Assembly: GCA_037043015.1 (NCBI GenBank)
Contig: CM073322.1
Location: forward strand, 4,475,601 to 4,539,600
DNA: 64,000 bases
Source of the DNA: Bryum argenteum
Lineage: Eukaryota > Streptophyta > Bryopsida > Bryales > Bryaceae
Direction: 5' to 3'
Shown here: positions 41,672 through 53,928 of the stretch, in pieces
Numbering within the stretch: the first letter of the stretch is position 1
How the letters are laid out: every line of letters begins with the position of its first letter
Notes under the pieces: generated by a model
Seen by the model: the letters and a program-made list of their open reading frames with translations, nothing else
Told to the model about the DNA's origin: nothing
The model's database searches: none
Program-made: the position numbers and the translations under genes

Positions 41672-43031
41672 CTACTCTTGTAGTGAGGTTGAGTTAGAAT
41701 ACATTTGGAGGCTTGGAGAGGTCAAGGAGGTGTTGCACACACTTGGAGGGCTGATTTGCACTCCTTGGAGCTTTGGAGGTGCACTTGGAGCCATTTGGAG
41801 GTGTTAGCAACCATTTGGATGTGTTTGGAGGTAATTTGGAGGCATTTAACGTTGTTTTGCAACGATTTGGAGTTTTGGAGGTGCACTTGGAGGTGTGCAA
41901 CCACTTGGAGGTGCTTGCAACCATTTGGAGCTTTGGAGGTGCACTTGGAGCCATTTGGAGGTGTTTGCAACCATTTAGAGGTGTTTGCAACCATTTAGAG
42001 GTGTTTGGAGGTGTTTGGAGGTGATTTGGAGCATTTGGAGGCAATTGAAGCACTTTGGAGGTGTTTGGAGGACTCTTTAAGGCATTGGAGTATTGTATGC
42101 TTCCCTTGTCTTAGGTAGAGTGATACTAACACAAGGAGGTGCTGATTTGCATTGTTGGCTACCAAATCCTTTGTTTGGAGTGGTTTTGAGCTTTTGGAGT
42201 GCTAATTGTGATCAACTTGAAGTGCACTTGAAGTATTGAGGGCTGAATCTAGCATTTGGGGTGCATGTGTGCACACAAAGGGCTGATTTGATCCATTGTG
42301 GTGCTAAAGTGGTGATTTGAGACTCCTAAGCTTAGTTTTGAGTGATTTGAAGGTCTACAAGCTTTCTTGACATATATTGGGGGCTGATCTAGTGAAGGGA
42401 GTGCACAAGTGCTCATTTGTGTGCATTGAGGACTGATTTGAGCACTTTGAGGTGCAAAAGTGGTGGCTTGAGGCTTCCAAGCATAGATTTGAGTGATTTG
42501 TTGATCTAGAAGCTTCTTTGAAATAGATTGAGGGCTGATCTAGTGTAGAGAGTGCACAAGTGCTCATTTGGAGGCATAGAGGGCTGATTTGAGTGCTTAG
42601 AGGTGCAAATACACCTTGTGTGTGTATTAGACATCTAGATCTAGCATTTGGTGGTCAAATAGCTTGAATGAGATCTGATGTGAGTGGGAGCAAGTGAAAC
42701 TTGCTTGTTTGAGTGTTGGGGAGGCTTATTGAGCATTGTTTTTTGTGCTCAAGTGTGTTTGTACACTTGTAGGGGCTGATTTGAGTGCTTTGAGGTGCAT
42801 TTACACCTTTAGAGTGTTGGAGAGATTTAGATCTAGTATTTGGAGGTCAAATAGCTTGAGTGTGATCTGATTTGAGTGGGAGCAAGTGGATCTTGCTCGT
42901 TTGAATATTGAGGGGCTTATTGTGCATTGTTTTGTGCACAAGTGTGTTTGCACACTCCAAGAGGGCTGATTTGAGTCTTTGAAGCTAGATTTGAGTGGTT
43001 GGTGTGGTTAGGGCAGCGTTTGTGCTTTGCC
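41672..43031 (+). repeat. B-c leader with minisatellite
   Basis: About 1.36 kb: TTTGGAGGTG minisatellite in 41700-42080, then repeated blocks with GGGCTGATTTGAG, TAGATCTAG and GTGGGAGCAAGTG. Closely related, in antisense, to 52265-53605. Confidence 0.8.
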
Positions 43032-45022
43032 ATGGCTTCCTTGGAGGGTATTAGGGTGCTTGAGAAGTTCAATGGCACCAACTTCAACTTGTGGAAGTTC
43101 AAGATGAACTTGGCACTCGATTCCATGGACTTGTGGGAGATTGTTGAAGGCACGGAGGTGGCCCCACCATCTGATGCAAGTGACAAGGACAAGAAGGAGT
43201 ACCAAAGAAGGGTGAGGAAGGCCATGTCCATGATTGGGCTCAACTTGGTGGATGCGCAACTTGCTCACATCAAGAGTTGCAAAGGACCAGCGGAAGCATG
43301 GAAGGTGCTTTGCAACATCCATGAAACAAGAAGTTTGGCCAACATCCTCTTCTTGAGGCGCAAGTTCTTCACAATCAAGATGGAAGAAGGGGCTGACTTG
43401 TTGGAGCACATCAACAACATCAAGGCACTTGCGGATCAGCTTGCATGCTTGGATGTGCCCATGAAAGAAGAGGATATTGTTATGTCCTTGCTTGATAGTT
43501 TGCCACCATCATTTGAGCACTTGATAACGGCTTTAGAGACCTTGACCCTTGCTGATCTTAAAATGGAGTTTGTGGTGTCAAGGTTGATGCATGAAGTGTC
43601 CAAGAGAAAGGAGAAGGATGCTCAAAATGGTGAGGCAGCGTTGGTGGCGGCCCAAAACAAAGGGAGGATGTCAAATGGGCCAAGGTTGTGTTACAATTGT
43701 GGCAAGTCGGGCCACATTGCAAGGTTTTGCTTCCAAGACAAGATGAAAGAGAAGGAGAGTGCCAATGTTGCAAGAAACCAAGACAATGAGGAGGATTATG
43801 CGTTATTAAGCGCCGTTGTTGCAAACAAAGACAAGATGTGGGAGGAGCATGCATTTGCTAATGGAGATGGAGATGACAACTCCATGGCCAAGTGGATCAT
43901 GGATTCGGGAGCCACCAAGCACATGTCACCTCATAGGGCAGTTCCAAACATATGAGGTAATATCACCACCACGAAATGTGCACTTGGGAGATGATAGCGT
44001 TGTGCATGCGGTTGGAGTTGGCACCATTGTTGAAGAGGTGATAGTGATGGGAGTGAAGCACAAGATCAAGATAACGGAGGTGCTCCACATCCCCAAGTTA
44101 AAGAGGAACTTGATCTCCGTAGCTAAGCTTGCTCTAAAAGGTTTGAAGGTGGAGTTTAATGATGATGCATGCATTGTAAGGGCTGCCAATAGGAAGGTGA
44201 TTGCTAGATTGCATAGAGTAGGGAGTTTGTATGAAATGCCCTTCTCCATGCATGAAATGGCCAATGTGGCACACCAAATGCCACAATCAGCCCCTTTGGG
44301 AGGTTGGCATAGAAACCATGGGCATTTGAATGTGAAGAGTATCAAGGCCATGGAAAGCATGGTGAATGACATGCAAATCAAGTGTCGTGATGTGGTGTTT
44401 TCTAAAAGCGCCAGTTGTAGAGGTGCAAATGTGGAGATGCATCCAAGTGGGAGTTTGGAGCCACCTACGGTGATTATGGTGGATGCGCCTCCAATTTCAA
44501 CATGCTTTGTACAAGAGGCAAAAGTTGGAGAGGAGCCAAATGCAATGCGAGAGTCACAAGAGACACAAGAGGAGGAGGTGGTGCAAGAGAGTCAACCACC
44601 ACATGAAGAGATACGAGAAGGGCAGCGTGCAAATGGCTCAAGGTACCTAAGGAGGGAGAAGAGGCACTTGGTGAGTGGTGGTTGAATCACATTTTTCCAC
44701 CACGTAGTGAAGTAGATCATGGAAATATAGTTTGTTTTGATGAATCTTCGAGCTTGGGTGATGCTTTGCAAAGTATGGATGCAAGCTAGTGGGAGTTGGC
44801 CATGCAAGAGGAGTATGCATCTCTAATGACCTATGGCACAGGAGGGTTGGCTCCATTGCCAAAGGGCCACAAGAGTGTTAAAGCATGGAGAGGTGAACTT
44901 GTGGTGTAACCCAACAGAGAAGATAGTGGTTGGTGTGTTGACGAAGGCAGTTGCTAAGGTGAGGCACTAGAAGATTACAATGTGATGGGATTGCGAGATG
45001 GAAACTACTCGCAAAGTGGGAG
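43032..45022 (+). pseudogene. B-c gag-protease region and pol remnant
   Basis: Gag starts MASLEGIRVLEKFNGT after GTGCTTTGCC. Knuckle CYNCGKSGHIARFC near 43692, protease DSGATKHMSPHR near 43904, pre-integrase MVNDMQIK near 44360, then directly the VEMHPSGSLEPP linker near 44430 and a short remnant of RT start (MQEEYASLM-like near 44800) and RNase H end. The polypurine tract ends at 45022. About two breaks. Confidence 0.9.
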
Positions 45023-45332
45023 TGTTAGAGATAGGTTGCTCGTAGTTTAGAAGAGCAACTAATAGTTATAAGAGTATGTTCTAGTAAGGAATAGAAGCGA
45101 GGTGATAGTCCTTTAGAGTGTGTGAAGAGGGCTGGTCCTAAGAGCCTTAGAGAGAGAAGAGAGGACTTGGCCTCTCGGTTATCCCATATTGATTGTAGCA
45201 CCATGTGCCTACCTATGGATATATAAGCAAGGGCTTGGAATGAGTATGTATCTCATTCAAGCATTCATTGCTCTACCTTGTGTGTAAGCTTTGATGTTTG
45301 TATTCTCTCTCACTCTCTATTGAGCTTCAATA
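45023..45332 (+). repeat. FamB LTR variant B-c (3')
   Basis: 310 bp, identical by eye to the 5' LTR of the same element. Confidence 0.96.
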
Positions 45333-45780
45333 CTTCATGTGTTAGAAACACTCTAACCAAAAGAAGGGAAGCTCACAATCCTCCAATGCCTTCAAGAGAC
45401 CTCCAAACACCTCCAAAATGCTCCAATTGCCTCCAAATGCCTCAGATCACCTCCAAACACCTCCAAATGGCTCCAAGTACAACTCCAAAGCTCCAAATGG
45501 TTGCAAGCACCTCCAAGTGGTTGCACACACCTCCAAATGGCTCCAAATGCACCTCCAAAGCCCCAAATGGTTGCAAACACCTCCAAATGGCTCCAAATCA
45601 CCTCAAAACACATTCAAATGGTTGCAAACACCTCCAAATGGCTCCAAATGCACCTCCAAAGCCCCAAATGGTTGCTAACACCTCCAAATGGCTCCAAATC
45701 ACCTCAAAACACATTCAAATGGTTGCAAACACCTCCAAATGGCTCCAAATGCACCTCCAATGCTCCAAGGAGTGCAAATC
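45333..45780 (-). mobile_element. Antisense FamB leader minisatellite, right of inserted element
   Basis: Begins with the CTTCA duplicate and continues the antisense leader of 40840-41348. Minisatellite in antisense (CTCCAAATGGCTCCAAATGC units, ~101 bp higher-order period). Ends GTGCAAATC where the antisense FamA LTR begins. Inverted relative of 24310-24760. Confidence 0.85.
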
Positions 45781-46166
45781 TATTGAGATTCAATAGAGGA
45801 AGAGAGAGAATACAACACACTCAAAGCTTACAAATCAAGTAGAGCAATGAATGCTTGAAAAATGAGATATTGCCTTCTAGCAAAGGCCTTTACTTATACT
45901 TCCTTATTGGCACCTTCCTAGTGCCTTCTTGTACATTTTCCAAGTGCCTTTGGCCCACATGGTTCACATGTGTGCCCCTTTAGTCTTTGCCACCACCTAC
46001 TCGCCTCCTAAAGTCAACAAAGTGGGCTGGTCTTCCCTCCCCTCACTATTGCTCTTACGACCAGCCCCTTTCCACACTCTAGAATACTAAGTATAAGCTT
46101 CCATATATATATACTCTAACAAGTACTAATTGCTCTTATAAACTACGAGCAATCTATTCTTCAACA
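45781..46166 (-). repeat. FamA LTR (3', antisense)
   Basis: 386 bp, TATTGAGATTC...TCTTCAACA, next to the antisense polypurine tract. Confidence 0.94.
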
Positions 46167-49100
46167 CTCCCACTTTGCGAGTAGTTACCACCTCGCAATC
46201 CCATCGCCTTCGTAAGCTTCTCGTGCCTCACCTTAGCAAGCGCCTTGGTCAACACATCAGCCACCATATCCTCTGTTGAGCAATACCACAAGCTCACCTC
46301 TCCATCCTCCAACTTCTCTCGAATGAAATGGTGTTGCACATCAATGTGCTTCGTGCGAGAGTGGTGCTTCGGATCCTTTGCAAGAGCAATACACCCTTGG
46401 TTGTCACACATGATGCTCGTGGCTCCCCTCTGCACAAATCCAACATCCTCCAATAGTTGCCGCAGCCACAATGCCTCCTTGAAGCAATGGCTCGTTGCCA
46501 TGTATTCCGCTTCCGTAGTAGACACCGCTATTGTGGGTTGCCTCTTGCAATTCCACGAGATTGCGCCATCTCCTACAAAGAACACATACCCTGTCGTGGA
46601 TCGGCGCTCATTCACATCACCCGCCCAATCCGCATCACAATACCCCTTCAACTCAAGGTCTTTACCTCCAAGGCACAGCTTGTAATCAATGGTGCCTTTC
46701 AAGTACCTCAAGATGCGTTTTACCGCCATCCAATGTTGAGGACCAGCCTTTGCCATGAATTGGCTCACCATGCTCACCGGAAATGCAAGGTCAGCCCTTG
46801 TGGCCACCATTGCATACATCAACGACCCAACCGCTGCCTTGTATGGAATGGCCTTCATCTCTTCTTCAACCTCCTTGAACTCCTCATCCGAAAGCTTCAA
46901 CAATGACCCCTTCACATCAAGAGGGGTGCCAATGGGCTTGCATTCCTCCATGTTGAACCGCTTGAGCACCTCCTCGATGTACTTGCCTTGGCTCATGGTG
47001 ATAGTGCGTGCGCTGCGATTGCGCTCAAATGCAACACCAAGGCAAAACTCCAAAGGCCCAAGATCACTCATCTCAAACTCCTTCTCAAGCTTGGCCTTCA
47101 ACCACTGCAACACCGCATCATCACTAGCCAAGATAATCAAATCATCAACATAGATGATCACAATCAACAAGAACTCCCTTGTTTGCTTCACATACAAGGA
47201 GTGATCCGCATGGCTTCTAGAAAAGCCTTCTTTCGTGAAGAACAAGTCAATCCTTTGGTACCACGCCCTTGGAGATTGCTTGAGCCCGCATAACGACTTC
47301 TTGAGCCCGCAAAACAAGGTGTTGGGTGCCCTCCTCCACAAAGCCAAGGGGCTGGTCCATGTAGATGTCCTCCTCCAACTCACCATTCAAGAACGCCGTC
47401 TTGACATCCATTTGGTGAATCTCCAAGTCCATGGCTGCCCCAATCGCCAACATGCATCGTATGGTGGTAAACTTGGCCACGGGTGCAAAGGTCTCATGGA
47501 AATCCACACCCTCCACTTGAGAGAAGCCCCTTGCCACCAAGCGTGCCTTGTAACGCACCACGTTGCCTTGTGCATCCCTCTTGGTCCTAAACACCCACTT
47601 ACAACCAACACTTTTGCGGCCTTTTGGCAATGGGGCCAACTCCCATGTGCCATTGGCCATTAGAGATGCATACTCCTCTTGCATGGCCAACTCCCACTTG
47701 CTTGCATCTACACTTTGCAAAGCATCACCCAAAGTTAAAGGATCATGAAAACAAGCCACATTTGCACGTTCTACCTCACTAGGTGGTGGGAGAATGTGGT
47801 TCATCCACCAATCGCCAAGCGGCCGCCTCTCCCTTGTGGGGTACCTTGAACCTTGTGTTCGCTGCCCTTCTCCAATCTCCTCATCTTGTGGTTGCCTCTC
47901 CTCCACAACCTCCTCCTCTTGTTTGTCTTGTTGCTCTTCTTCAACTTCTCGAGCAAGCGGCGCTGAAATTGGAGGTGCATCCACTACAATCACCGTAGGT
48001 GGCTCCAAACTCCCACTTGGATGCATCTCCACATTTGCATCCGCACAAGTAGCGTCCTCCGCAAACACCACATCACGACACTTGAGGATCTTCTTAGTCT
48101 CCAAACACATCAACCTATATGCCTTGGTGCCTTCACAATAACCAAGGAACAAAAACCTTGTGCCCTTTGCATCAAGTTTAGTCCTCTTCTCATCCGGCAC
48201 CTTTGCATAAGCAATACAACCAAATACACGCATGTGTGCGATCGAAGGCCTCCTACCACTCCATGCCTCTTCAGGTGTCTTACCAACAATCTCGCTTTGT
48301 TGGGCACCTATTTCGTGTGTACACACTGTAACCACCGCTTCCGCCCAAAGGTTCTTGTTGAGGTTTTGGTGGTGTAGCATGCTCCTTGCCATCTCCACAA
48401 TTGTGCGGTTTGCACGCTCCGCCACTCCATTTTGTTGTGGTGTGTAGGGTGTTGATAGTTGCCTATCAATGCCATGTGCTTGAAAGAAGCGCTCAAACGC
48501 CTTGGAAGTGAACTCCCCTCCATTGTCGGATCGAAACGCCTTGATCTTGTGGTCCGATTGCTTCTCCACAAGCGCCTTGAACTCCACAAACTTGGCAAAC
48601 ACCTCTCCCTTGGACTTCAACACATACACCCACACCTTTCGAGAGAAGTCATCTATGAAGGACACAAAATACAAGCAACCACCCATGGAAATGGTCTTGA
48701 ATGGACCACACACATCCGAATGAATCAACTCCAATGGCTTGCTTGCACGCTGACCTCCCTCACTTGGAAATGGAGTCCTTGAAAGCTTGCCTTCAATGCA
48801 ACCCTCACAAAGCGCTGAATTTGATGCACCATCCTTGATTTGCATGCCATTCACCATGCTTTCAAGAGCCTTGACACTCTTCTCATTCAAATGCCCAAGG
48901 CGTCTATGCCATAGCTCCAAAGGCGCTGATTGTGGCATTGGAAGCGCCACATTTGCCATTTCATGCATGGATAAGGGCATTTCATACAAACTCCTCACTC
49001 TAGGCAATCTAGCAATCACCTTCCTATTGGCTGCCCTCACAAGGCATGCATCATCATCAAATTCTACCTTTAAACCGTTTAAAGCAAGTTTTACAACCGA

Positions 49101-50137
49101 AATCAAGTTCCTCTTGAACTTAGGAATATGGAGCACCTCCTTCATGTGGATCTTGTGCTTCACTCCCATCACCATCACCTCCTCAACAATTGTACCAACA
49201 CCAACCGCATGCACAATGCTATCATCTCCCAAGTGCACATTGCGTGGTGGTGAAATTACCTCATACGTTTGGAACGCTGCCCTATGCGGCGTCATGTGTT
49301 TGGTGGCTCCCGAATCCATGACCCACGTGGCCATGGTGTTGTCATCTCCATCGTTGATTGCCATAGCATGCTCCTCATCTTTCTCCACCTTGCTTGCAAC
49401 AAAGGCGCTTAGAAACGCATAGTCCTCTCCATTGTCTTTGTTGCTTGCTAGGTTTGCACTCTCCTTCTCCTTCTTCTTGTTTAAGAAGCAATGCCTTGCA
49501 ATGTGGCCCGGTTTGCCACAATTGAAGCACAACCTTGGGCCATTTTGCATCCTCGCTTTGTTTTGGGCCGCCACCAACGCTGCCTCACCACTTTGAGCAC
49601 CCTTCTCCTTCCGCTTGGACACTTCATGCATCAACCTTGACACCACAAACTCCATTGTAAGGTCAGCAAGGTTTAAGGTCTCTAAAGCGGTGATCAAACT
49701 CTCAAATGAAGGTGGCAAGCTATCCAACAACGTCATCACTATATCGTCCTCCCTCATGGGCACTTCCAAGCAAGCGAGCTGATCGGCGAGTGCCTTGATG
49801 TTGTTGATGTGCTCCAACAAGTCAGCGCCTTCCTCCATCTTGATTGTGAAGAACTTGCGCCTCAAGAAGAGGATGTTGGCCAAACTTCTTGTCTCATGAA
49901 TGTTGCAAAGTACCCTCCATGCTTCCGCTGGTCCTTTGCAACTCTTGATGTGAGCAAGTTGGGCATCCACCAAATTGAGCCCAATCATGGACATGGCCTT
50001 CCTCACCCTCCTTTGGTAGTCCTTCTTGTCCTTGTCACTTGCATCAGATGGTGGAGCCTCCTCCGTGCCTTCAACAATCTCCCACAAGTCCATGGAAGAG
50101 AGGGCCAAGTTCATCTTGAACTTCCACAAGTTGAAGT
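46167..50137 (-). pseudogene. FamA gag-pol, well preserved
   Basis: Read from 50137 down. Gag NLWKFKMNLALSSMDLWEI, knuckle CFNCGKPGHIARHC near 49520, protease DSGATKHMTPHR near 49310, LWHRRLGHLNEKSVKAL near 48905, integrase HSDVCGPF near 48710, SDNGGEF near 48520, QQNGVAERANRTIVEM near 48420, HMRVFGCIAYAKVP near 48220, linker VEMHPSGSLEPP near 48020, RT ARLVARGFSQVEGVDF near 47540, MDVKTAFLNGELEED near 47395, YVDDLIILAS near 47140, RNase [18 protein letters not shown] near 46620, [10 protein letters not shown] near 46510, MVADVLTKALAK near 46245. The open frame upstream of gag starts in the FamB LTR (MCVSFDVCILSHPLL), which is a junction effect and not a native start. About one or two breaks. 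Confidence 0.93.
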
Positions 50138-50450
50138 TATTGAAGCTCAATAGAGGGTGAGAGAGAATACAAACATCAAAGCTTACACACAAGGTAGAGC
50201 AATGAATGCTTGAATGAGATACATACTCATTCGAAGCCCTTGCTTATGTATTCATAGGTAGGCACATGGTGCTACAAACAATATGGGATAACCGAGAGCA
50301 TAAGTCCTCTCTTCTCTCTCTCTAAGGCTTTTAGGACCAGCCCTCTTCACACACCCTAGAGGACTAAGACCTAGCCTCTATTACTTACTCTAACATACTC
50401 TAATAACTATTAGGTGCTCTTATAAACTACGAGCAACCTAATCTCTAACA
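50138..50450 (-). repeat. FamB LTR variant B-a (antisense 3')
   Basis: 313 bp; its left end touches FamA gag (GTTGAAGT), mirroring the junction at 19940. Confidence 0.93.
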
Positions 50451-52264
50451 CTCCCACTTTGCGAGTATTTTTCTCCTCGCAATCCCATCTCCTTGTGCCT
50501 CACCTTGGTAAACGCCTTGGTCAACATATCACCCACTATGTCCTCCATTTGGAAATACGTCAAGCTCTCCTCTCCATCCTCTAACTATCTTGGGCGCATT
50601 TGGCAACAAAGCCAATTCCCATGTGCCATTGTTTTGTTTGGTCAACTTACACTTGCTTGCATGCACACTTTGCAAAGCATCACCCAAACAAGTGCCCTCC
50701 TCTCCCTTATTGGATACCATGGGCCTCGTGCACGCTGCCCGTCTTCAATCTTCCTCATGTGATTCAACCTCCACATCCTCCTCTTCCTTCTCTTTCGGCC
50801 CAATCACCATAGTGGCTCCAAACTCCCACTTGGATGCATCTCCACATTCGCATCTCGACAAGTGGCCTCCTCCGCAATCACCACATCACGAGCCGCTGAA
50901 TTTGATGTACTATTCTTGATTTGCATGCCATTTACCATCCTTTCAAGGACCTTCAAATTCCTCACATTCAAATGCCCAAGGCGCCTATGGCGTAGCTCCA
51001 AAGGCGCTGATTGTGGCATTTGGTGTGCCACATTGGCCATATCATACATAGAGAAGGGCATTTGATACAAACTCCCTTCTCTTGGCAATCTAGCAATCAC
51101 CTTCCTATTTGCAGCCCTCACAATGCATGCATTATCATCAAACTCCACCTTTAAGCCATTAAGAGCAAGCTTTGCTATGGATAACAAATTTCTCTTTAAC
51201 TTTGGGATGTGGAGAACCTCCTTTATGTTGATTTTGTGCTTTACTCCCATCACCTTCACCTCCTCAACAATGGTGCCAACTCCGACCGCATGCACAATAC
51301 TACCATCTCCCAAGTGCACATTTCGTGGTGGTGATATTACCTCATATGTTTGAAATGCTGCCCTATGAGGTGACATGTGCTTGGTGGCTCCCGAATCCAT
51401 GATCCACTTGGCCATGGTGTTGTCATCTCCATCTCCACTTGCAAACGCATGCTCTTCCTACATCTCCTCTTTGCTTGCAACAACGGCGCTTACAAAGGCA
51501 TACTCCTCCTCATTGTCTTTGTTCCTTGCAACATTGGCACTCTCCTTCTCCTTCTTGTCTTGGAAGCAATACCTTGCAATGTGGCCCGGTTTGCCACAAT
51601 TGAAGCACGTCCTTGGCCCATTTTGCATCCTCCGTTTGTTTTGAGCCGCCACCAACGCTTCCTCACCACTTTGAGCACCCCTCTCCTTCCTCTTGGACAC
51701 TTCATGCATCAACCTTGACACCACAAACTCCATCGTAAGGTCAGCAAGGGCCAAGGTCTCTAAAGCCGTTATCAAGTGCTCAAATGAAGATGGGAGACTA
51801 TCAAGCAAGGTCATAACAATATCCTCCTCCTTCATGGGCACATCCAAGCAAGCAAGTTGATCCGCAAGTGCCTTGATGTTGTTGATGTGCTTCAACATGT
51901 CAGCCCCTTCCTCCATCTTGATTGTGAAGAACTTGCGCCTCAAGAAGAGTATGTTGGACAAGCTTTTTGTCTCATGGATGTTACAAAGTACCCTCCATGC
52001 TTCCGCTGGTCCTTTGCAACTCTTGATGTGAGCAAGTTGCGCATCCACCAAATTGAGCCCAATCATGGACATGGCCTTCCTCACCCTCCTTTGGTACTCC
52101 TTCTTGTCCTTGTCACTTGCATCAGATGGTGGGGCCTCCTCCGTGCCTTCAACAATCTCCCACAAGTCCATGGAATCGAGTGCCAAGTTCATCTTGAACT
52201 TCCACAAGTTGAAGTTGGTGCCATTGAACTTCTCAAGCACCCTAATACCCTCCAAGGAAGCCAT
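50451..52264 (-). pseudogene. B-short gag-protease region, antisense copy
   Basis: Gag MASLEGIRVLEKFNGT near 52264, knuckle CFNCGKPGHIARYC near 51600, protease DSGATKHMSPHR near 51400, HRRLGHLNVRNLK near 50985, VEMHPSGSLEP near 50840, then remnant and polypurine tract. Same domain set as the other B-short copies. About two breaks. Confidence 0.9.
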
Positions 52265-53605
52265 GGCAAAGCACAAACGCTGCCCTAACCACACCAACCA
52301 CTCAAATCTAGCTTCAAAGACTCAAATCAGCCCTCTTGGAGTGTGCAAACACACTTGTGCACAAAACAATGCACAATAAGCCCCTCCAATATTCAAACGA
52401 GCAAGATCCACTTGCTCCCACTCAAATCAGATCACACTCAAGCTATTTGACCTCCAAATACTAGATCTAAATCTCTCCAACACTCTAAAGGTGTAAATGC
52501 ACCTCAAAGCACTCAAATCAGCCCCTACAAGTGTGCAAACACACTTGAGCACAAAAAACAATGCTCAATAAGCCTCCCCAACACTCAAACAAGCAAGTTT
52601 CACTTGCTCCCACTCACATCAGATCTCATTCAAGCTATTTGACCACCAAATGCTAGATCTAGATGTCTAATACACACACAAGGTGTATTTGCACCTCTAA
52701 GCACTCAAATCAGCCCTCTATGCCTCCAAATGAGCACTTGTGCACTCTCTACACTAGGTCAGCCCTCAATCTATGTCAAAGAAGCTTCTAGATGAACAAA
52801 TCACTCAAATCTATGCTTGGAAGCCTGAAGCCACCGCTTTTGCACCTCAAAGTGCTCAAATCAGCCCTCAATGCACACAAATGAGCACTTGTGCACTCCC
52901 TTCACTAGATCAGCTCCCAATATATGTCATGAAAGCTTGTAGACCTTCAAATCACTCAAAACTAAGCTTAGGAGTCTCAAATCACCACTTTAGCACCACA
53001 ATGGATCAAATCAGCCCTTTGTGTGCACACATGCACCCCAAATGCTAGATTCAGCCCTCAATACTTCAAGTGCACTTCAAGTTGATCACAATTAGCACTC
53101 CAAAAGCTCAAAACCACTCCAAACAAAGGATTTGGTAGCCAACAATGCAAATCAGCACCTCCTTGTGTTAGTATCACTCTACCTAAGACAAGGGAAGCAT
53201 ACAATACTCCAATGCCTTCAAGAGTCCTCCAAACACCTCCAAAGTGCTTCAATTGCCTCCAAATGCTCCAAATCACCTCCAAACACCTCCAAACACCTCT
53301 AAATGGTTGCAAACACCTCCAAATGGCTCCAAGTGCACCTCCAAAGCTCCAAATGGTTGCAAGCACCTCCAAGTGGTTGCACACCTCCAAGTGCACCTCC
53401 AAAACTCCAAATGGTTGCAAAACAACGTTAAATGCCTCCAAATTACCTCCAAACACATCCAAATGGTTGCAAACACCTCCAAATGGCTCCAAGTGCACCT
53501 CCAAAGCTCCAAGGAGTGCAAATCAGCCCTCCAAGTGTGTGCAACACCTCCTTGACCTCTCCAAGCCTCCAAATGTATTCTAACTCAACCTCACTACAAG
53601 AGTAG
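52265..53605 (-). repeat. B-short leader, antisense copy
   Basis: Minisatellite in 53210-53570 (antisense CTCCAAATGG units), then AATCAGCCC-rich blocks. Closest to 41672-43031. Confidence 0.8.
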
Positions 53606-53618
53606 TGGGCCCATAACC
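53606..53618 (-). other. Primer binding site, half-tRNA-iMet type
   Basis: Antisense TGGGCCCATAACC adjoining the LTR. Confidence 0.88.
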
Positions 53619-53928
53619 TATTGAAGCTCAATAGAGGGTGAGAGAGAATACAAACATCAAAGCTTACACACAAGGTAGAGCAATGAATGCTTGAATGAGA
53701 TACATACTCATTCCAAGCCCTTCCTTATATATCCATAGGTAGGCACATGGTGCTACAATCAATATGGGATAACCGAGAGTCCAAGTCCTCTCTTCTCTCT
53801 CTAAGGCTCTTGGGACCAGCCCTCTTCACACACTCTAAAGGACTAACACCTCGCTTCTATTCCTTACTAGAACATACTCTTATAACTATTAGGTGCTCTT
53901 CTAAACTACGAGCAACCTATCTCTAACA
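53619..53928 (-). repeat. FamB LTR variant B-c (antisense 5')
   Basis: 310 bp, TATTGAAGCTC...TCTCTAACA. Its right end meets antisense FamB integrase sequence (CAAACGTCCGAATG). Confidence 0.93.

Larger units (their letters stand above)
41349..45332 (+). mobile_element. Young B-short element (B-c LTRs) with CTTCA target duplication
   Basis: A 3.98 kb element: 5' LTR 41349-41658, PBS 41659-41671, leader to 43031, gag-protease region to about 44690, pol remnant, 3' LTR 45023-45332. CTTCA is duplicated at 41344-41348 and 45333-45337, and the antisense FamB leader continues across. The LTRs look identical over 310 bp. This is the cleanest insertion in the window and fixes the true LTR ends as TGTT...AATA. 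The coding region has about two breaks, and integrase core, RT and RNase H are absent, so movement would have needed help from another element. Confidence 0.95.
45781..50137 (-). mobile_element. Antisense FamA gag-pol with FamA 3' LTR, best preserved FamA copy
   Basis: Minus strand: gag from 50137, pol to 46167, 3' LTR 46166-45781. The 5' border is a FamB LTR (50138-50450) at the same gag position as in the inverted copy 19941-24309; the first gag codons and the FamA leader are missing. Only about one or two breaks, so it is far better kept than its partner. Confidence 0.93.
50138..53928 (-). mobile_element. Antisense B-short element with unlike LTRs
   Basis: Minus strand: 5' LTR 53928-53619 (variant B-c), PBS 53618-53606, leader to 52265, gag-protease region to about 50804, remnant, 3' LTR 50450-50138 (variant B-a). 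The two LTRs are of different variants and the outer flanks do not match, so two insertions were recombined into one. The 5' half resembles the 41349 element and the 3' half resembles 17713-19940. About two breaks in coding. Confidence 0.92.
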
